64,000 nt of DNA from Nocardioides pini. GTDB taxonomy: Bacteria; Actinomycetota; Actinomycetes; Propionibacteriales; Nocardioidaceae. Under the pieces are notes generated by a model, which worked only from the letters and a program-made list of their open reading frames with translations, made no database searches and was not told the DNA's origin. Positions 36,092 through 44,315 of this stretch are shown here, one piece after another. The stretch is from NCBI RefSeq assembly GCF_026712185.1, contig NZ_JAPPUX010000003.1, forward strand, positions 675,838 to 739,837, written 5' to 3'. The position numbers were made by a program, and so were the translations under genes. Each line of letters starts with the position of its first letter. Positions within the stretch are counted from its first letter, which is position 1.

Positions 36092-37590
36092 AGCCCATCC
36101 CACGACGTCCTTCTCCTCCGCTGCGCTCCCCTGAACAACGCCGCGGGGACCCCGACACCGTGGATGATCTCCAGGTCATGGCGCTGCGGGTGCTGCTCCC
36201 CGGCTTCACCGGCACGACGCTGCCAGACGGCCACCGCGCGCTCCTCGAGCAGGGCCTCGGCGGCATCTGCTACTTCGGCAGCAACACCGCCGACGGCCCC
36301 GCCGCGCTCGCCGCCCTCAGCGCCCAGATCCGCGCCGCCAACCCCACCGCGGTGATAGCGGTCGACGAGGAGGGCGGCGACGTCAGCCGGCTGCACACCC
36401 GCCACCCGAGCCCCGTGCTCGGCGCCGCGGCCCTCGGAGGAGCGGGGGACCTGGCGCTCACCGAGGCCGTCGGTCGCTGGGTGGGCCACGAGCTGGCCTC
36501 CGTGGGCGTCACCCTCGACCTGGCGCCCGACGCCGACATCAACAGCGACCCCGACAACCCCGTCATCGGCACCCGCAGCTTCGGCGTCGACCCCGAGCAG
36601 GTCGCCGCCCACGTGGCCGCGTGGACCCGGGGGCTCCAGTCGACCGGTGTCGCGGCGTGCGCCAAGCACTTCCCCGGTCACGGCGACACCGCCACCGACA
36701 GCCACCTCGCCCTGCCCCGCATCGACGTCGACGCGGACACCCTCGCCATCCGCGAGCTGGTGCCCTTCGACGCTGCCGTCGAGGCGGGCACCAAGGCGGT
36801 CATGACCTCGCACATCGTCGTGCCCGCGATCGACCCCGACCGCCCGGCCACCCTGAGCCCGCTGGTCCTCAGCATGCTGCGCGAGGTGCTCGACTTCGAC
36901 GGCGTGGTCGTCAGCGACGCGCTCGACATGGCCGGGGCGTCCGCCACGCTGGGCATCCCCGAGGCGGCCGTCCAGGCCCTCGCCGCCGGGTGCGACCTGC
37001 TCTGCCTCGGCCCCGACACGCCGGCCCCGCTGGTCCTGGAGGTCCGCGACGCGGTCGTCGCGGCCGTGGCGGACGGCCGGCTCGCGCACGACCGGCTCGC
37101 CGATGCCGCTCGACGCACTGCCGCGCTGGGCGTGCCGACGGCCACGACCGCCAGCGGTGCCGAGTCGCCCGACGCGGCGCGGCAGGCCGGTGCGGCCGCG
37201 TCCGCGATGCGGGTCGACGGCGACCTGCCCGATCTGACCGGCGCCGCCGTCGTCAGCGTCGAGACCGTGGCCAACATCGCGGTCGGTGACGTGGCGTGGG
37301 GCCTCCCGCCCGAGCACCGCGTCGACCCGGGGTCGCTGGCGGGCGGGCTGCCCGACGTGGTCCCCGACGGCGTACCCCTCGTGGTGCAGGTGCGCGACGC
37401 GGGCCGGCGCCCCGAGGTGCTGGCCTTCCTGCGCACGCTCGCGGCGAGCGGCCGACCGGCGGTCGTCGTCGAGTGGGGCTGGCCGTCGACCCACGGCGCC
37501 GGCCTCACGACCATCAGCACGCGCGGCTCGTCCGCACCCGGCGTCGCGGCGGTCACCCAGCTGCTGCGAGGGGCCGGGTGGTCGGGATGA
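36088..37590 (+). CDS. GH3 beta-N-acetylhexosaminidase (NagZ-type) with C-terminal extension
   Basis: Predicted to release N-acetylglucosamine from chito-oligosaccharides or wall fragments. The 500-aa product has GGICYFGSNT, VIAVDEEGGDVSRL, LDLAPDADINSDPDNPVIGT and the diagnostic His/Asp loop KHFPGHGDTATDSHLALP. The nucleophile is Asp (about 277) in GVVVSDALDM. No signal peptide, so it acts on imported sugars in the cytoplasm. About 150 residues follow the catalytic domain, longer than the roughly 340-aa NagZ of proteobacteria and like other actinobacterial GH3 enzymes. It is translationally coupled to the permease upstream and the kinase downstream. Confidence 0.92.
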   Translation: MKPIPRRPSPPLRSPEQRRGDPDTVDDLQVMALRVLLPGFTGTTLPDGHRALLEQGLGGICYFGSNTADGPAALAALSAQIRAANPTAVIAVDEEGGDVSRLHTRHPSPVLGAAALGGAGDLALTEAVGRWVGHELASVGVTLDLAPDADINSDPDNPVIGTRSFGVDPEQVAAHVAAWTRGLQSTGVAACAKHFPGHGDTATDSHLALPRIDVDADTLAIRELVPFDAAVEAGTKAVMTSHIVVPAIDPDRPATLSPLVLSMLREVLDFDGVVVSDALDMAGASATLGIPEAAVQALAAGCDLLCLGPDTPAPLVLEVRDAVVAAVADGRLAHDRLADAARRTAALGVPTATTASGAESPDAARQAGAAASAMRVDGDLPDLTGAAVVSVETVANIAVGDVAWGLPPEHRVDPGSLAGGLPDVVPDGVPLVVQVRDAGRRPEVLAFLRTLAASGRPAVVVEWGWPSTHGAGLTTISTRGSSAPGVAAVTQLLRGAGWSG

Positions 37591-38504
37591 GGGCCGCGCT
37601 GACAGGCACCCGAGGCGTCGGCCTCGACATCGGCGGCACCAAGACGCACGGCGTCGTGCTCGGGGAGGACGGCGCCATCCTGGCCCAGGTCAGGGAGTCC
37701 ACCCGGCCCGGCGCCGACGGTGTGGTCGCGACCGCCGAGCGGGTCTTCGAGGCCCTCGCCCGAGAGAGCGGCGGGAGCCTGGGGTGTCGCGTCGGCGTGG
37801 GCGTCCCCGGGCTCGTCGACAGCGAGCGCGGGATGCTGCGGCACGCGGTCAACCTGGGGGTCAACGGCGACGACCTGCCGCTGCGCGACCTCCTCGCCGA
37901 GCGGCTCGGCGTGCCCGTGGTCGTGGAGAACGACGTCAACGCCGCGGCCCTCGCCGCCTGCGCGCTGGTCGAGGCCGACGACGTCGTGTACCTCAGCGTC
38001 GGCACCGGGCTGGCCGCAGGGCTCGTCGTCGACGGCCGGCTGCGCCGCGGCGAGCACGGCGCGGCGGGTGAGATCGGGCACCTCCCGGTCGACCCGGCCG
38101 GCGATCCCTGCGGCTGCGGCCAGGTGGGTTGTCTGGAGACCATCGCGTCGGGCCGTGCCCTCGCCCGTGCCTGGCCCACTCCCGACGGGCCGCCCGCAGC
38201 GGCGCTCTTCGCGGCGGCCGCCGCGGGCGACCCCGCGGCCATCGCCGTGCGCGACCGCTTCTGCTGGGGGGTGGCCAGCGCGGTCCGTGCCCTCGGCCTC
38301 ACCATCGACCCCGAGCGGATCGTGCTGGGTGGTGGCGTCGCGGAGGTGGGCGAGCCGCTGCGCGAGCAGGTGGTCCGGCAGCTGCGCACGCTGGGGGAGG
38401 GGTCACCCTTCCTCGCCTCGCTCGGCCTCGCCGACCGGCTCAGCATGGTCCCCCTCCACTACCCCGTCGCCGCCGTCGGCGCCGCCTTGGTGGCCGCTCG
38501 GTAG
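37587..38504 (+). CDS. ROK-family sugar kinase (N-acetylglucosamine/glucose kinase-like)
   Basis: The 305-aa kinase has an intact phosphate loop GVGLDIGGTKTHGVVL, catalytic-region ENDVNAAALAACAL, and zinc-binding GEIGHLPVDPAGDPCGCGQV with the CxCxxxxC pattern. The intact DIGGTK contrasts with the degenerate loop of the ROK repressor that heads the operon. It probably phosphorylates the sugar released by the GH3 enzyme. ATG 37587 overlaps the GH3 stop (ATGA). Confidence 0.92.
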   Translation: MRAALTGTRGVGLDIGGTKTHGVVLGEDGAILAQVRESTRPGADGVVATAERVFEALARESGGSLGCRVGVGVPGLVDSERGMLRHAVNLGVNGDDLPLRDLLAERLGVPVVVENDVNAAALAACALVEADDVVYLSVGTGLAAGLVVDGRLRRGEHGAAGEIGHLPVDPAGDPCGCGQVGCLETIASGRALARAWPTPDGPPAAALFAAAAAGDPAAIAVRDRFCWGVASAVRALGLTIDPERIVLGGGVAEVGEPLREQVVRQLRTLGEGSPFLASLGLADRLSMVPLHYPVAAVGAALVAAR

Positions 38505-38507
38505 GTT
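38502..38507 (+). promoter_or_regulatory. probable -10 element of the CorC-like gene
   Basis: TAGGTT lies exactly 6 nt before GTG 38514. Because the spacing rule is met by 38514 and not by GTG 38508, it favours the shorter N-terminus. Confidence 0.45.
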
Positions 38508-38513
38508 GTGGCC

Positions 38514-40283
38514 GTGGAAGCCGGTACGTGGATCGACGTCCTGCTCGTGCTCGCGTTCATCCTGGTGGGCGGTGTGTTCGCCGCGACCGAGATCGCCCTG
38601 GTCTCGCTGCGCTCGGGCCAGGTCGAGCGCCTCGAGAGCCAGGGCGGACGCGGGCACGCGGTCGCCTCGCTCGCCCGCGACCCCAACCGGTTCCTCTCCG
38701 CGGTGCAGATCGGTGTCACCGTGGCGGGCTTCTTCTCCGCCGCCTTCGGTGCCTCGACCCTCGCGCCGTCGTTCGCCCCCGCCTTCGAGGGCCTCGGCGT
38801 CCCAGCCCCCGACACGGTGTCGCTGGTCGTGACGACGCTCGTCGTGTCGTACCTCTCCCTCGTGCTCGGCGAGCTCGTGCCCAAACGGCTCGCGCTGCAG
38901 CGGTCGGTGGGGGTCTCCAAGCTCTTCGCGCCGCCGCTCGGCAGGTTCGCCACCGTGATGACGCCGGTCATCTGGCTGCTGTCGCTCTCGACCAACCTGC
39001 TCGTCCGCCTCCTCGGCGGCAACCCCGACGCCGCCGGCGACGAGGTCGACGAGGAGGAGCTCAGGATGATGATCTCCGGCCACGAGGACATCCCCGAGGG
39101 CGAGCGCAAGCTCGTCGACGACGTCTTCGAGGCCGGTGACCGCTCGCTGAGCGAGGTGATGAAGCCGCGCGGTGACGTCGTCTTCCTGCGCGGCGACATG
39201 AGCCTCGCCGACGCCGTGGCCGTCATCGTCGACCAGCCCTACACCCGCTACCCGGTCACCGGCACGTCGTTCGACGAGGTGCTCGGCTACCTCCACCTGC
39301 GCGACGTGCTCGGGCGCGCGGACGATCGCTCGACGACCGTCGCCGCAATCGCACGCGAGCTGCCGGTGCTGCCGCGGACCAACCGCGTGCTGCCCTCCAT
39401 CGACCAGCTCCGCAGCCTGGGCGCGCACATCGCGCTGGTGGTCGACGAGTACGGCGGCACCGACGGCATCGTCACCCTCGAGGACCTCATGGAGGAGCTC
39501 GTCGGCGAGATCCACGACGAGTACGACACCGACGCCGAGGTCGCCGCGTCCGCGGACCCGACGACCGTGGACGCCGGCCTGACGATCGAGGAGTTCGCGG
39601 AGCGGACCGGCGTCGAGCTCGAGGACGGCCCCTACGAGACCGTCGCCGGCTACGTCCTCCACCGACTGGCGCGGATGGGCGAGGTCGGTGACTCCGTGGT
39701 CGTCGGGGACCGCCCGCTCGAGGTCGTCGAGGTCGACGGCCACCGCATCACGCGCGTACGCCTGCAGGCCGCGCCCGTCCCGCCGGGGGAGCCCGGCGGT
39801 GAAGAGTGGCGGCGCCCGGCCGGGCCGACGCCCCAGCAGCAGGCGTTCGCCGACGACTTCGCCACCTGGGGGCTCTTCCTGCCCGACGACGCCGTCGCCA
39901 CCCACCGCGACGGGCACCTCAAGGGCCAGGGGTGGTCGGTCCGGTTCCGCTGGCGCGACGACGGGACGCTCCTGGTGCGGGCGGACCACCGGATGACCGA
40001 CGAGCGGCTCTACGGGATCGCTCCCGACGGCACCCGAGCCGAGGTGGGGCTCGAGGCGCCGCACGGCGGCGTGTTCACCCCGACCGGAGCGACCGACGCG
40101 GAGAAGGCCGACGCGAGGGCGCGGCACGCCGCGACGTGGACCCGGCACCACCAGGCCGTCCACGAGGCCGGGCTCGACTTCGACCACGAGGTCCCCCAGG
40201 ACCTGGTGGGCAGCACCGACCGCCAGCTGTGGCGCCTCGACGACGACGTCTGGCACTCCGAACCGCTCCGCCCGGCGGAATAG
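38514..40283 (+). CDS. CNNM/CorC-HlyC-type membrane protein with long C-terminal extension
   Basis: The 589-aa protein has an N-terminal DUF21/CNNM transmembrane domain (LVLAFILVGGVFAATEIALV, then SVGVSKLFAPPLGRFATVMT). A CBS pair follows (EVMKPRGDVVFLRGD, YTRYPVTGTSFDEVLGYLHL, DEYGGTDGIVTLEDLMEELV), then a CorC_HlyC domain ending about residue 420. Members are linked to magnesium or cobalt efflux. An additional segment of about 165 residues (PTPQQQAFADDFATWGLFLP to the end) is not part of the usual architecture. GTG 38514 is preferred over GTG 38508 because of the -10 spacing. The gene ends about 70 bp before ssrA. Confidence 0.88.
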   Translation: MEAGTWIDVLLVLAFILVGGVFAATEIALVSLRSGQVERLESQGGRGHAVASLARDPNRFLSAVQIGVTVAGFFSAAFGASTLAPSFAPAFEGLGVPAPDTVSLVVTTLVVSYLSLVLGELVPKRLALQRSVGVSKLFAPPLGRFATVMTPVIWLLSLSTNLLVRLLGGNPDAAGDEVDEEELRMMISGHEDIPEGERKLVDDVFEAGDRSLSEVMKPRGDVVFLRGDMSLADAVAVIVDQPYTRYPVTGTSFDEVLGYLHLRDVLGRADDRSTTVAAIARELPVLPRTNRVLPSIDQLRSLGAHIALVVDEYGGTDGIVTLEDLMEELVGEIHDEYDTDAEVAASADPTTVDAGLTIEEFAERTGVELEDGPYETVAGYVLHRLARMGEVGDSVVVGDRPLEVVEVDGHRITRVRLQAAPVPPGEPGGEEWRRPAGPTPQQQAFADDFATWGLFLPDDAVATHRDGHLKGQGWSVRFRWRDDGTLLVRADHRMTDERLYGIAPDGTRAEVGLEAPHGGVFTPTGATDAEKADARARHAATWTRHHQAVHEAGLDFDHEVPQDLVGSTDRQLWRLDDDVWHSEPLRPAE

Positions 40284-40310
40284 CGTTCGCGGTCCGTCGG
40301 TTGGGACCAG

Positions 40311-40316
40311 TAGGCT
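40311..40316 (+). promoter_or_regulatory. probable -10 of ssrA
   Basis: TAGGCT at 40311-40316 would start transcription near 40323, about 30 nt before the mature tmRNA 5' end. That leaves a short leader for RNase P to remove. The -35 region (TTCGCG at 40286 or nearby) is weak. Confidence 0.4.
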
Positions 40317-40352
40317 GGAGCCGTGGGCTCGGGCCTGCTTGACAACACAAGA

Positions 40353-40723
40353 GGGGCTGATCGGTTTCGACTTGGGACGTTAGTTCCAGGGGAAGCGGGT
40401 CGAGAAGCCAGCGTCATCTCGTAAACGATCGCTGGAAATCCATAGTTGCCAACACCAATCGCAACGACTTCGCTCTCGCTGCCTGAGCAGTGATCGAAGG
40501 GTCTGACCGGGCACCCGTCTCCGTCCCGGACCCAGGCCTCATCTAGGAGACTTGCTGGTCACTCTCTGTCAGGAGGGGTGACCGGGACTTGATCCTGACT
40601 GGGCCTGTCGGCGACGTGTCTGTGCGAGCGCCGGGGCCGAGAAAAGCGACATCACTGACTGCACCCGGAGAAGACCTGGATCGACGCTCGAGGACCGGGG
40701 TTCGATTCCCCGCAGCTCCACCA
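40353..40723 (+). ncRNA. ssrA: transfer-messenger RNA (tmRNA)
   Basis: The 371-nt tmRNA has a 5' end GGGGCTGATCGGTTTCGAC that pairs with 3' CAGCTCC ahead of ACCA (7-bp acceptor stem). The T-arm sequence is GGTTCGATTCC. CCA is encoded (40721-40723). The resume codon region CATAGTT is followed by a tag reading frame from GCC 40448 to TGA 40484-40486, encoding ANTNRNDFALAA, close to other actinobacterial tags that end in ALAA. It rescues stalled ribosomes with SmpB (30138-30617). The 3' end abuts inverted repeats and the start of an accessory region; tmRNA ends are common integration sites. Confidence 0.96.
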
Positions 40724-40744
40724 AGAGGGCTTTCCCGAAATGGG

Positions 40745-40778
40745 CCCGAACAGTTTCCCGAATTGGGGACTGTTCGGG
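40745..40778. repeat. inverted repeat just 3' of ssrA
   Basis: Arms CCCGAACAGT (40745-40754) and ACTGTTCGGG (40769-40778) are perfect over 10 bp, with a 14-nt loop that itself contains CCC-GAATT-GGG. It lies 21 nt after the CCA of ssrA and may be its first terminator or an attachment-site core. No matching copy was found elsewhere in the window. Confidence 0.7.
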
Positions 40779-40800
40779 AGACCTCCAACAGCCCCAGCAG

Positions 40801-40850
40801 AACAACGAGAGGGCCCCAACCACCGTCGTGGTTGGGGCCCTCTCGTTGTT
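40801..40850. terminator. 23-bp perfect inverted repeat, strong bidirectional terminator
   Basis: Arms 40801-40823 and 40828-40850 are perfectly complementary over 23 bp with a CGTC loop. The stem is very GC-rich in its middle (GGGCCCCAACCAC). It separates ssrA on the plus strand from a transposase remnant on the minus strand, so it could stop transcription from both sides. Confidence 0.8.
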
Positions 40851-40863
40851 GGGCCAAGAGTCC

Positions 40864-41226
40864 TCAGGCGGCCGTCTGCTCGAGTCGCTCGACGTGCTCG
40901 AAGACCTCGTCGCCGCGGAGGATCAGGCTCTCGATGACCTCTCCGTCGAGGGGGTGGTTCATCAGCGGGCTGTCGATCCGTTCGCCGGACTCGCGGCTGT
41001 GCTTCTCGAGGATGCGAATGTTGTAGCAGGCGGCGGCCGCGGCGACGGCCAGCGTGACGAGTGGCAGTCCGACGACCTGGACGAACCCGCGCCGTACGTC
41101 CTCCGTGCCACGGTTCTTGATGTTGCCGAAGACTGCCTCGACGGCCGAGCGCAGGGCGTAGGCGAGCTCCCACTGCTCGCTGCCCGCCGCCTCGTGGAGG
41201 CGCGCGAGCGAGCCGGGCAGGCGACC
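40864..41226 (-). pseudogene. C-terminal remnant of a transposase-like protein
   Basis: A minus-strand frame ending at 40864 encodes about 120 residues: QWELAYALRSAVEAVFGNIK, then NRGTEDVRRGFVQVVGLPLV and AACYNIRILEKH. The RSAVEAVFGNIKNRG and YNIRIL patterns resemble the C-terminal catalytic Glu region of DDE transposases. The N-terminal part and inverted ends are missing; further upstream the frame only runs antisense to hsdM. It sits between ssrA and hsdM, consistent with an old insertion or island boundary. The family is not assigned. Confidence 0.55.
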
Positions 41227-41391
41227 AGAAAAAGGTGATACGCCCTCGCATGCCCGGCTCCGTTCGGCTTCACCTGCCAGCACCGCGGGCATGGGCCAAG
41301 ATGAACCCATGCCGATTCGGGGACACATCAGCGCAACGCGGTCAGATAGACACCACCAGACACTCAGCGACACCCGTAGCGAGGCAGCCCG

Positions 41392-43137
41392 GTGAGCACG
41401 CTCGGAAGCTTCATCTGGTCCATCGCCGATCAGCTCCGCGGCCCCTACCGCCCCAACCAGTACGGCACCGTGATCCTCCCGTTCACGATCCTGCGACGCC
41501 TCGACTGCATTCTGGAACCCGACCGCGACACCGTGCGGGAGCTGGCTGCGAAGTTCGACAACCAGAACCGGCTCAAGGTCGAGGTCACCAAGGCCACCGG
41601 GCGGCCGTTCTACAACACCTCGAATTACGGGTTCGCCAATCTGCTGGCCGACGCCGATGGACTGGCGGACAACCTCACCGACTACGTCGACCGGTTCTCC
41701 GCCGACGTCGACGTGTTCGAGTACTTCGACTTCAAGAAGGAGATCCTCGCCCTCGAGAAGGCGGGGCTCCTGCGCGAGATCGTCAAGTCGTTCGGTGCCG
41801 TGGACCTGCACCCGGACAAGGTGTCCAACTCCGACATGGGGGACGCCTTCGAGTACATCATCCGCAAGTTCAACGAAGCCGCGAACGAGACTTCCGGCGA
41901 CCACTACACACCGCGCGACGCGATCAAGCTGCTCGTCGACCTGCTGTTCGCGGAGAAGGACGCCGACCTGACCGAGGCCGGCATCGTCCGCACGCTCTAC
42001 GACCCCACCGCCGGCACCGGCGGAATGCTCTCGCTGGCAGAGGAGCACCTGCTGGCGCAGAACCCCGACGCGCGGCTGACGCTGTTCGGACAGGAGTACA
42101 ACCCGCAGTCGTACGCGATCTGCAAGTCCGACCTGCTCGCCAAGGGCCACGACGCCACCAACATCGCGTTCGGGAACACCCTGACTGACGACGCGTTCCC
42201 CGGTCGCCGCTTCGACTTCTCCATGTCCAACCCGCCCTACGGCGTGGACTGGAAGCAGTACGCCAAGGCCATCACCAAGGAACGCGACGAAGCCGGCCCC
42301 TACGGCCGCTTCGCCCCCGGCCTGCCGGCCACCTCCGACGGTCAGATGCTCTTCCTGCTCCACCTCGCCCACAAAATGCGGGCACCCGAGGACGGCGGCG
42401 GCCGGGTCGGCATCGTCATGAACGGCTCCCCCCTGTTCAACGGAGGCGCCGGATCCGGGCCCTCCAACATCCGCCAGTGGCTGCTGGAGAAGGATCTCGT
42501 CGAGGCCATCGTCGCGTTGCCGACCAACATGTTCTTCAACACCGGTATCGCCACCTACATCTGGATCCTCGACAACAGCAAGCACCCCGACCGCAAGGGT
42601 CTGGTGCAGCTCATCGACGGCACCTCGTTCTGGACCAAGATGCGCAAGAACCTGGGCTCCAAGGGCCGCGAGATCAGCGACACCGACCGCGCCCAGGTGC
42701 TCCGCCTGTACGCCGACTTCACCGACGCTGACCCCGACTACTCCAAGGTCTTTTCCAACGACGAGTTCGGCTACTGGACCATCACCGTGGAACGGCCCCT
42801 CCTCGACGAGGACGGCAAGCCGGTCGTCGACCGCAAGGGCAAGCCCAAGCCCGACTCCAAGAAGCGCGACACCGAGAACGTGCCCTTCACCTACGGCGGC
42901 TCCACCGCCGGCGCCGCGGGGAGGGCCGAGGTCATCCAGGCCTACTTCGATACCGAAGTGAAGCCCCACGTCCCCGACGCCTGGATCGACTGGGCCAAGA
43001 CCAAGACCGGCTATGAGATCCCCTTTACCCGTCACTTCTACAAGTACGTCCCACCCCGCCCCCTCGCCGAGATCGACGCCGACCTGGAGAAGCAGGTCGC
43101 CAAGATCCTTGACCTGTTGCGGGAGGTGGAGGGATGA
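41392..43137 (+). CDS. hsdM: type I restriction-modification DNA methyltransferase subunit
   Basis: N6-adenine methyltransferase of a type I system, using S-adenosylmethionine. The 581-aa product has the HsdM N-terminal helical domain (FIWSIADQLRGPYRPNQYGT and VILPFTILRRLDCILEP). AdoMet-binding motif I is DPTAGTGGMLSLAEEHLL and catalytic motif IV is NPPY (about 280-283). GDHYTPRDAIKLLVDLLF is the usual motif-X region. The GTG start at 41392 gives the conserved N-terminus. Its stop is overlapped by hsdS (ATGA at 43134). Order hsdM-hsdS-hsdR is intact and all three genes are full length. Confidence 0.96.
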   Translation: MSTLGSFIWSIADQLRGPYRPNQYGTVILPFTILRRLDCILEPDRDTVRELAAKFDNQNRLKVEVTKATGRPFYNTSNYGFANLLADADGLADNLTDYVDRFSADVDVFEYFDFKKEILALEKAGLLREIVKSFGAVDLHPDKVSNSDMGDAFEYIIRKFNEAANETSGDHYTPRDAIKLLVDLLFAEKDADLTEAGIVRTLYDPTAGTGGMLSLAEEHLLAQNPDARLTLFGQEYNPQSYAICKSDLLAKGHDATNIAFGNTLTDDAFPGRRFDFSMSNPPYGVDWKQYAKAITKERDEAGPYGRFAPGLPATSDGQMLFLLHLAHKMRAPEDGGGRVGIVMNGSPLFNGGAGSGPSNIRQWLLEKDLVEAIVALPTNMFFNTGIATYIWILDNSKHPDRKGLVQLIDGTSFWTKMRKNLGSKGREISDTDRAQVLRLYADFTDADPDYSKVFSNDEFGYWTITVERPLLDEDGKPVVDRKGKPKPDSKKRDTENVPFTYGGSTAGAAGRAEVIQAYFDTEVKPHVPDAWIDWAKTKTGYEIPFTRHFYKYVPPRPLAEIDADLEKQVAKILDLLREVEG

Positions 43138-44315
43138 CGTGGCGTGAGCGGCGGGTGCGGGAGATGGCCGATCTGATCAACGGCTTTCCGTTCGACTCCA
43201 CCGACTTCGCAGACGATGGTGATCTCCCATTGGTGAGAATCCGTGACATCCTCGGCACCTCGTTCGAGACGTTCCTCCCAGCCGAAATCGTTCCTGAACC
43301 GGTCTTGGTTTCGGACGGCGACGTCGTGATCGGTATGGACGGTGACTTCAACGTCGTTGCCTGGTCCCGCGGCCCGGCAGCCTTGAATCAGCGCCTCTGC
43401 CTACTCCGGGCCAACGGCTGCGCCGACATGCGATTCCTCGCCTATGCGCTCCCCGCGCATCTGCAGGTCATCAACGACCTCACGTACGCGACGACCGTCA
43501 AGCACCTCTCTTCAAGCCAGGTACGTGGTATCCGGATGACCGCTCCCGATCTTCCGGAGCAGCGCGCCATCGCTGACTACCTCGACCGCGAGACCTCCCG
43601 CATCGACACCCTCATCGAGGAACAGCAACGCCTGATCGAGATGCTTCGAGAGTTGCGTGCGGCGCTCATCTCTACGGAGACCGGCTGGGGTTCAACGCGC
43701 CCAGACGAATGGCCGATGATGCGGCTTTCTTGGCTCTTTCAGGCGACCGGCAGCGGAACCACGCCTTCCAACGAGGACATCACCTACGACGAAGATGCGG
43801 ACGTGCCATGGGTGACGACTGGCGAGCTTCGAGAGTCCGTCGTTTTCGGGACTGCGCGTGGTGTCACTTCCGAAGTGGTGAATCGCTACTCCGCCCTCAA
43901 GATCCACCCCGCTGGCTCGCTTCTCATCGCGATGTACGGAGCCACGATTGGCCGAATGGCGTTACTTGGCGTGGACGCAGCGTCGAATCAGGCGTGCTGT
44001 GCGCTCATTGGTCCCACCGGGGCTATTCCTGAGTTCGTGCAGTACAGCCTGATGGCCGCAAAGGGCTGGCTGCTTCTGGAGGCTGCTGGAGGAGGGCAGC
44101 CGAACATCAACCAGGACAAGATCAGGTCTTTCAGAATCCCCGTGCCGCCCCTACGAGAGCAGCGGCGGATCGCGGCGCGCCTCAATGATCAGACAGCGAA
44201 GATCGATGCGCTCGTCGCTGAGACCGAGCGCTTCATTGAGCTCGCTCGCGAACGACGCTCAGCGCTGATCACCGCAGCGGTGACTGGGCAGATTGACGTG
44301 CGAGAGGTGGCGTGA
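43134..44315 (+). CDS. hsdS: type I restriction-modification specificity subunit
   Basis: Sets the bipartite DNA target of the type I enzyme. The 393-aa product has two target-recognition domains (about 1-145 and 195-335), each followed by a conserved helical spacer: LPEQRAIADYLDRETSRIDT and LREQRRIAARLNDQTAKIDA. The target sequence cannot be read from it. Codon use is clearly less GC-biased than in surrounding housekeeping genes, especially in both recognition domains, typical of horizontally exchanged specificity genes. It overlaps hsdM by 4 nt and hsdR by 1-4 nt. Confidence 0.95.
   Translation: MTWRERRVREMADLINGFPFDSTDFADDGDLPLVRIRDILGTSFETFLPAEIVPEPVLVSDGDVVIGMDGDFNVVAWSRGPAALNQRLCLLRANGCADMRFLAYALPAHLQVINDLTYATTVKHLSSSQVRGIRMTAPDLPEQRAIADYLDRETSRIDTLIEEQQRLIEMLRELRAALISTETGWGSTRPDEWPMMRLSWLFQATGSGTTPSNEDITYDEDADVPWVTTGELRESVVFGTARGVTSEVVNRYSALKIHPAGSLLIAMYGATIGRMALLGVDAASNQACCALIGPTGAIPEFVQYSLMAAKGWLLLEAAGGGQPNINQDKIRSFRIPVPPLREQRRIAARLNDQTAKIDALVAETERFIELARERRSALITAAVTGQIDVREVA

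Noticed and set aside
40543..40857. minus-strand protein with AGNRTPVLERR-type sequence
   Set aside because: It is antisense to the 3' end of ssrA; such translations are a well-known artefact of tRNA-like sequences.
40864..43035. full 723-aa minus-strand frame opposite hsdM
   Set aside because: Only the last 120 residues look protein-like; the rest is a shadow of hsdM.
43134..44315. phase-variable hsdS inverted repeats
   Set aside because: No second hsdS, recombinase or long inverted repeat is present in the locus.
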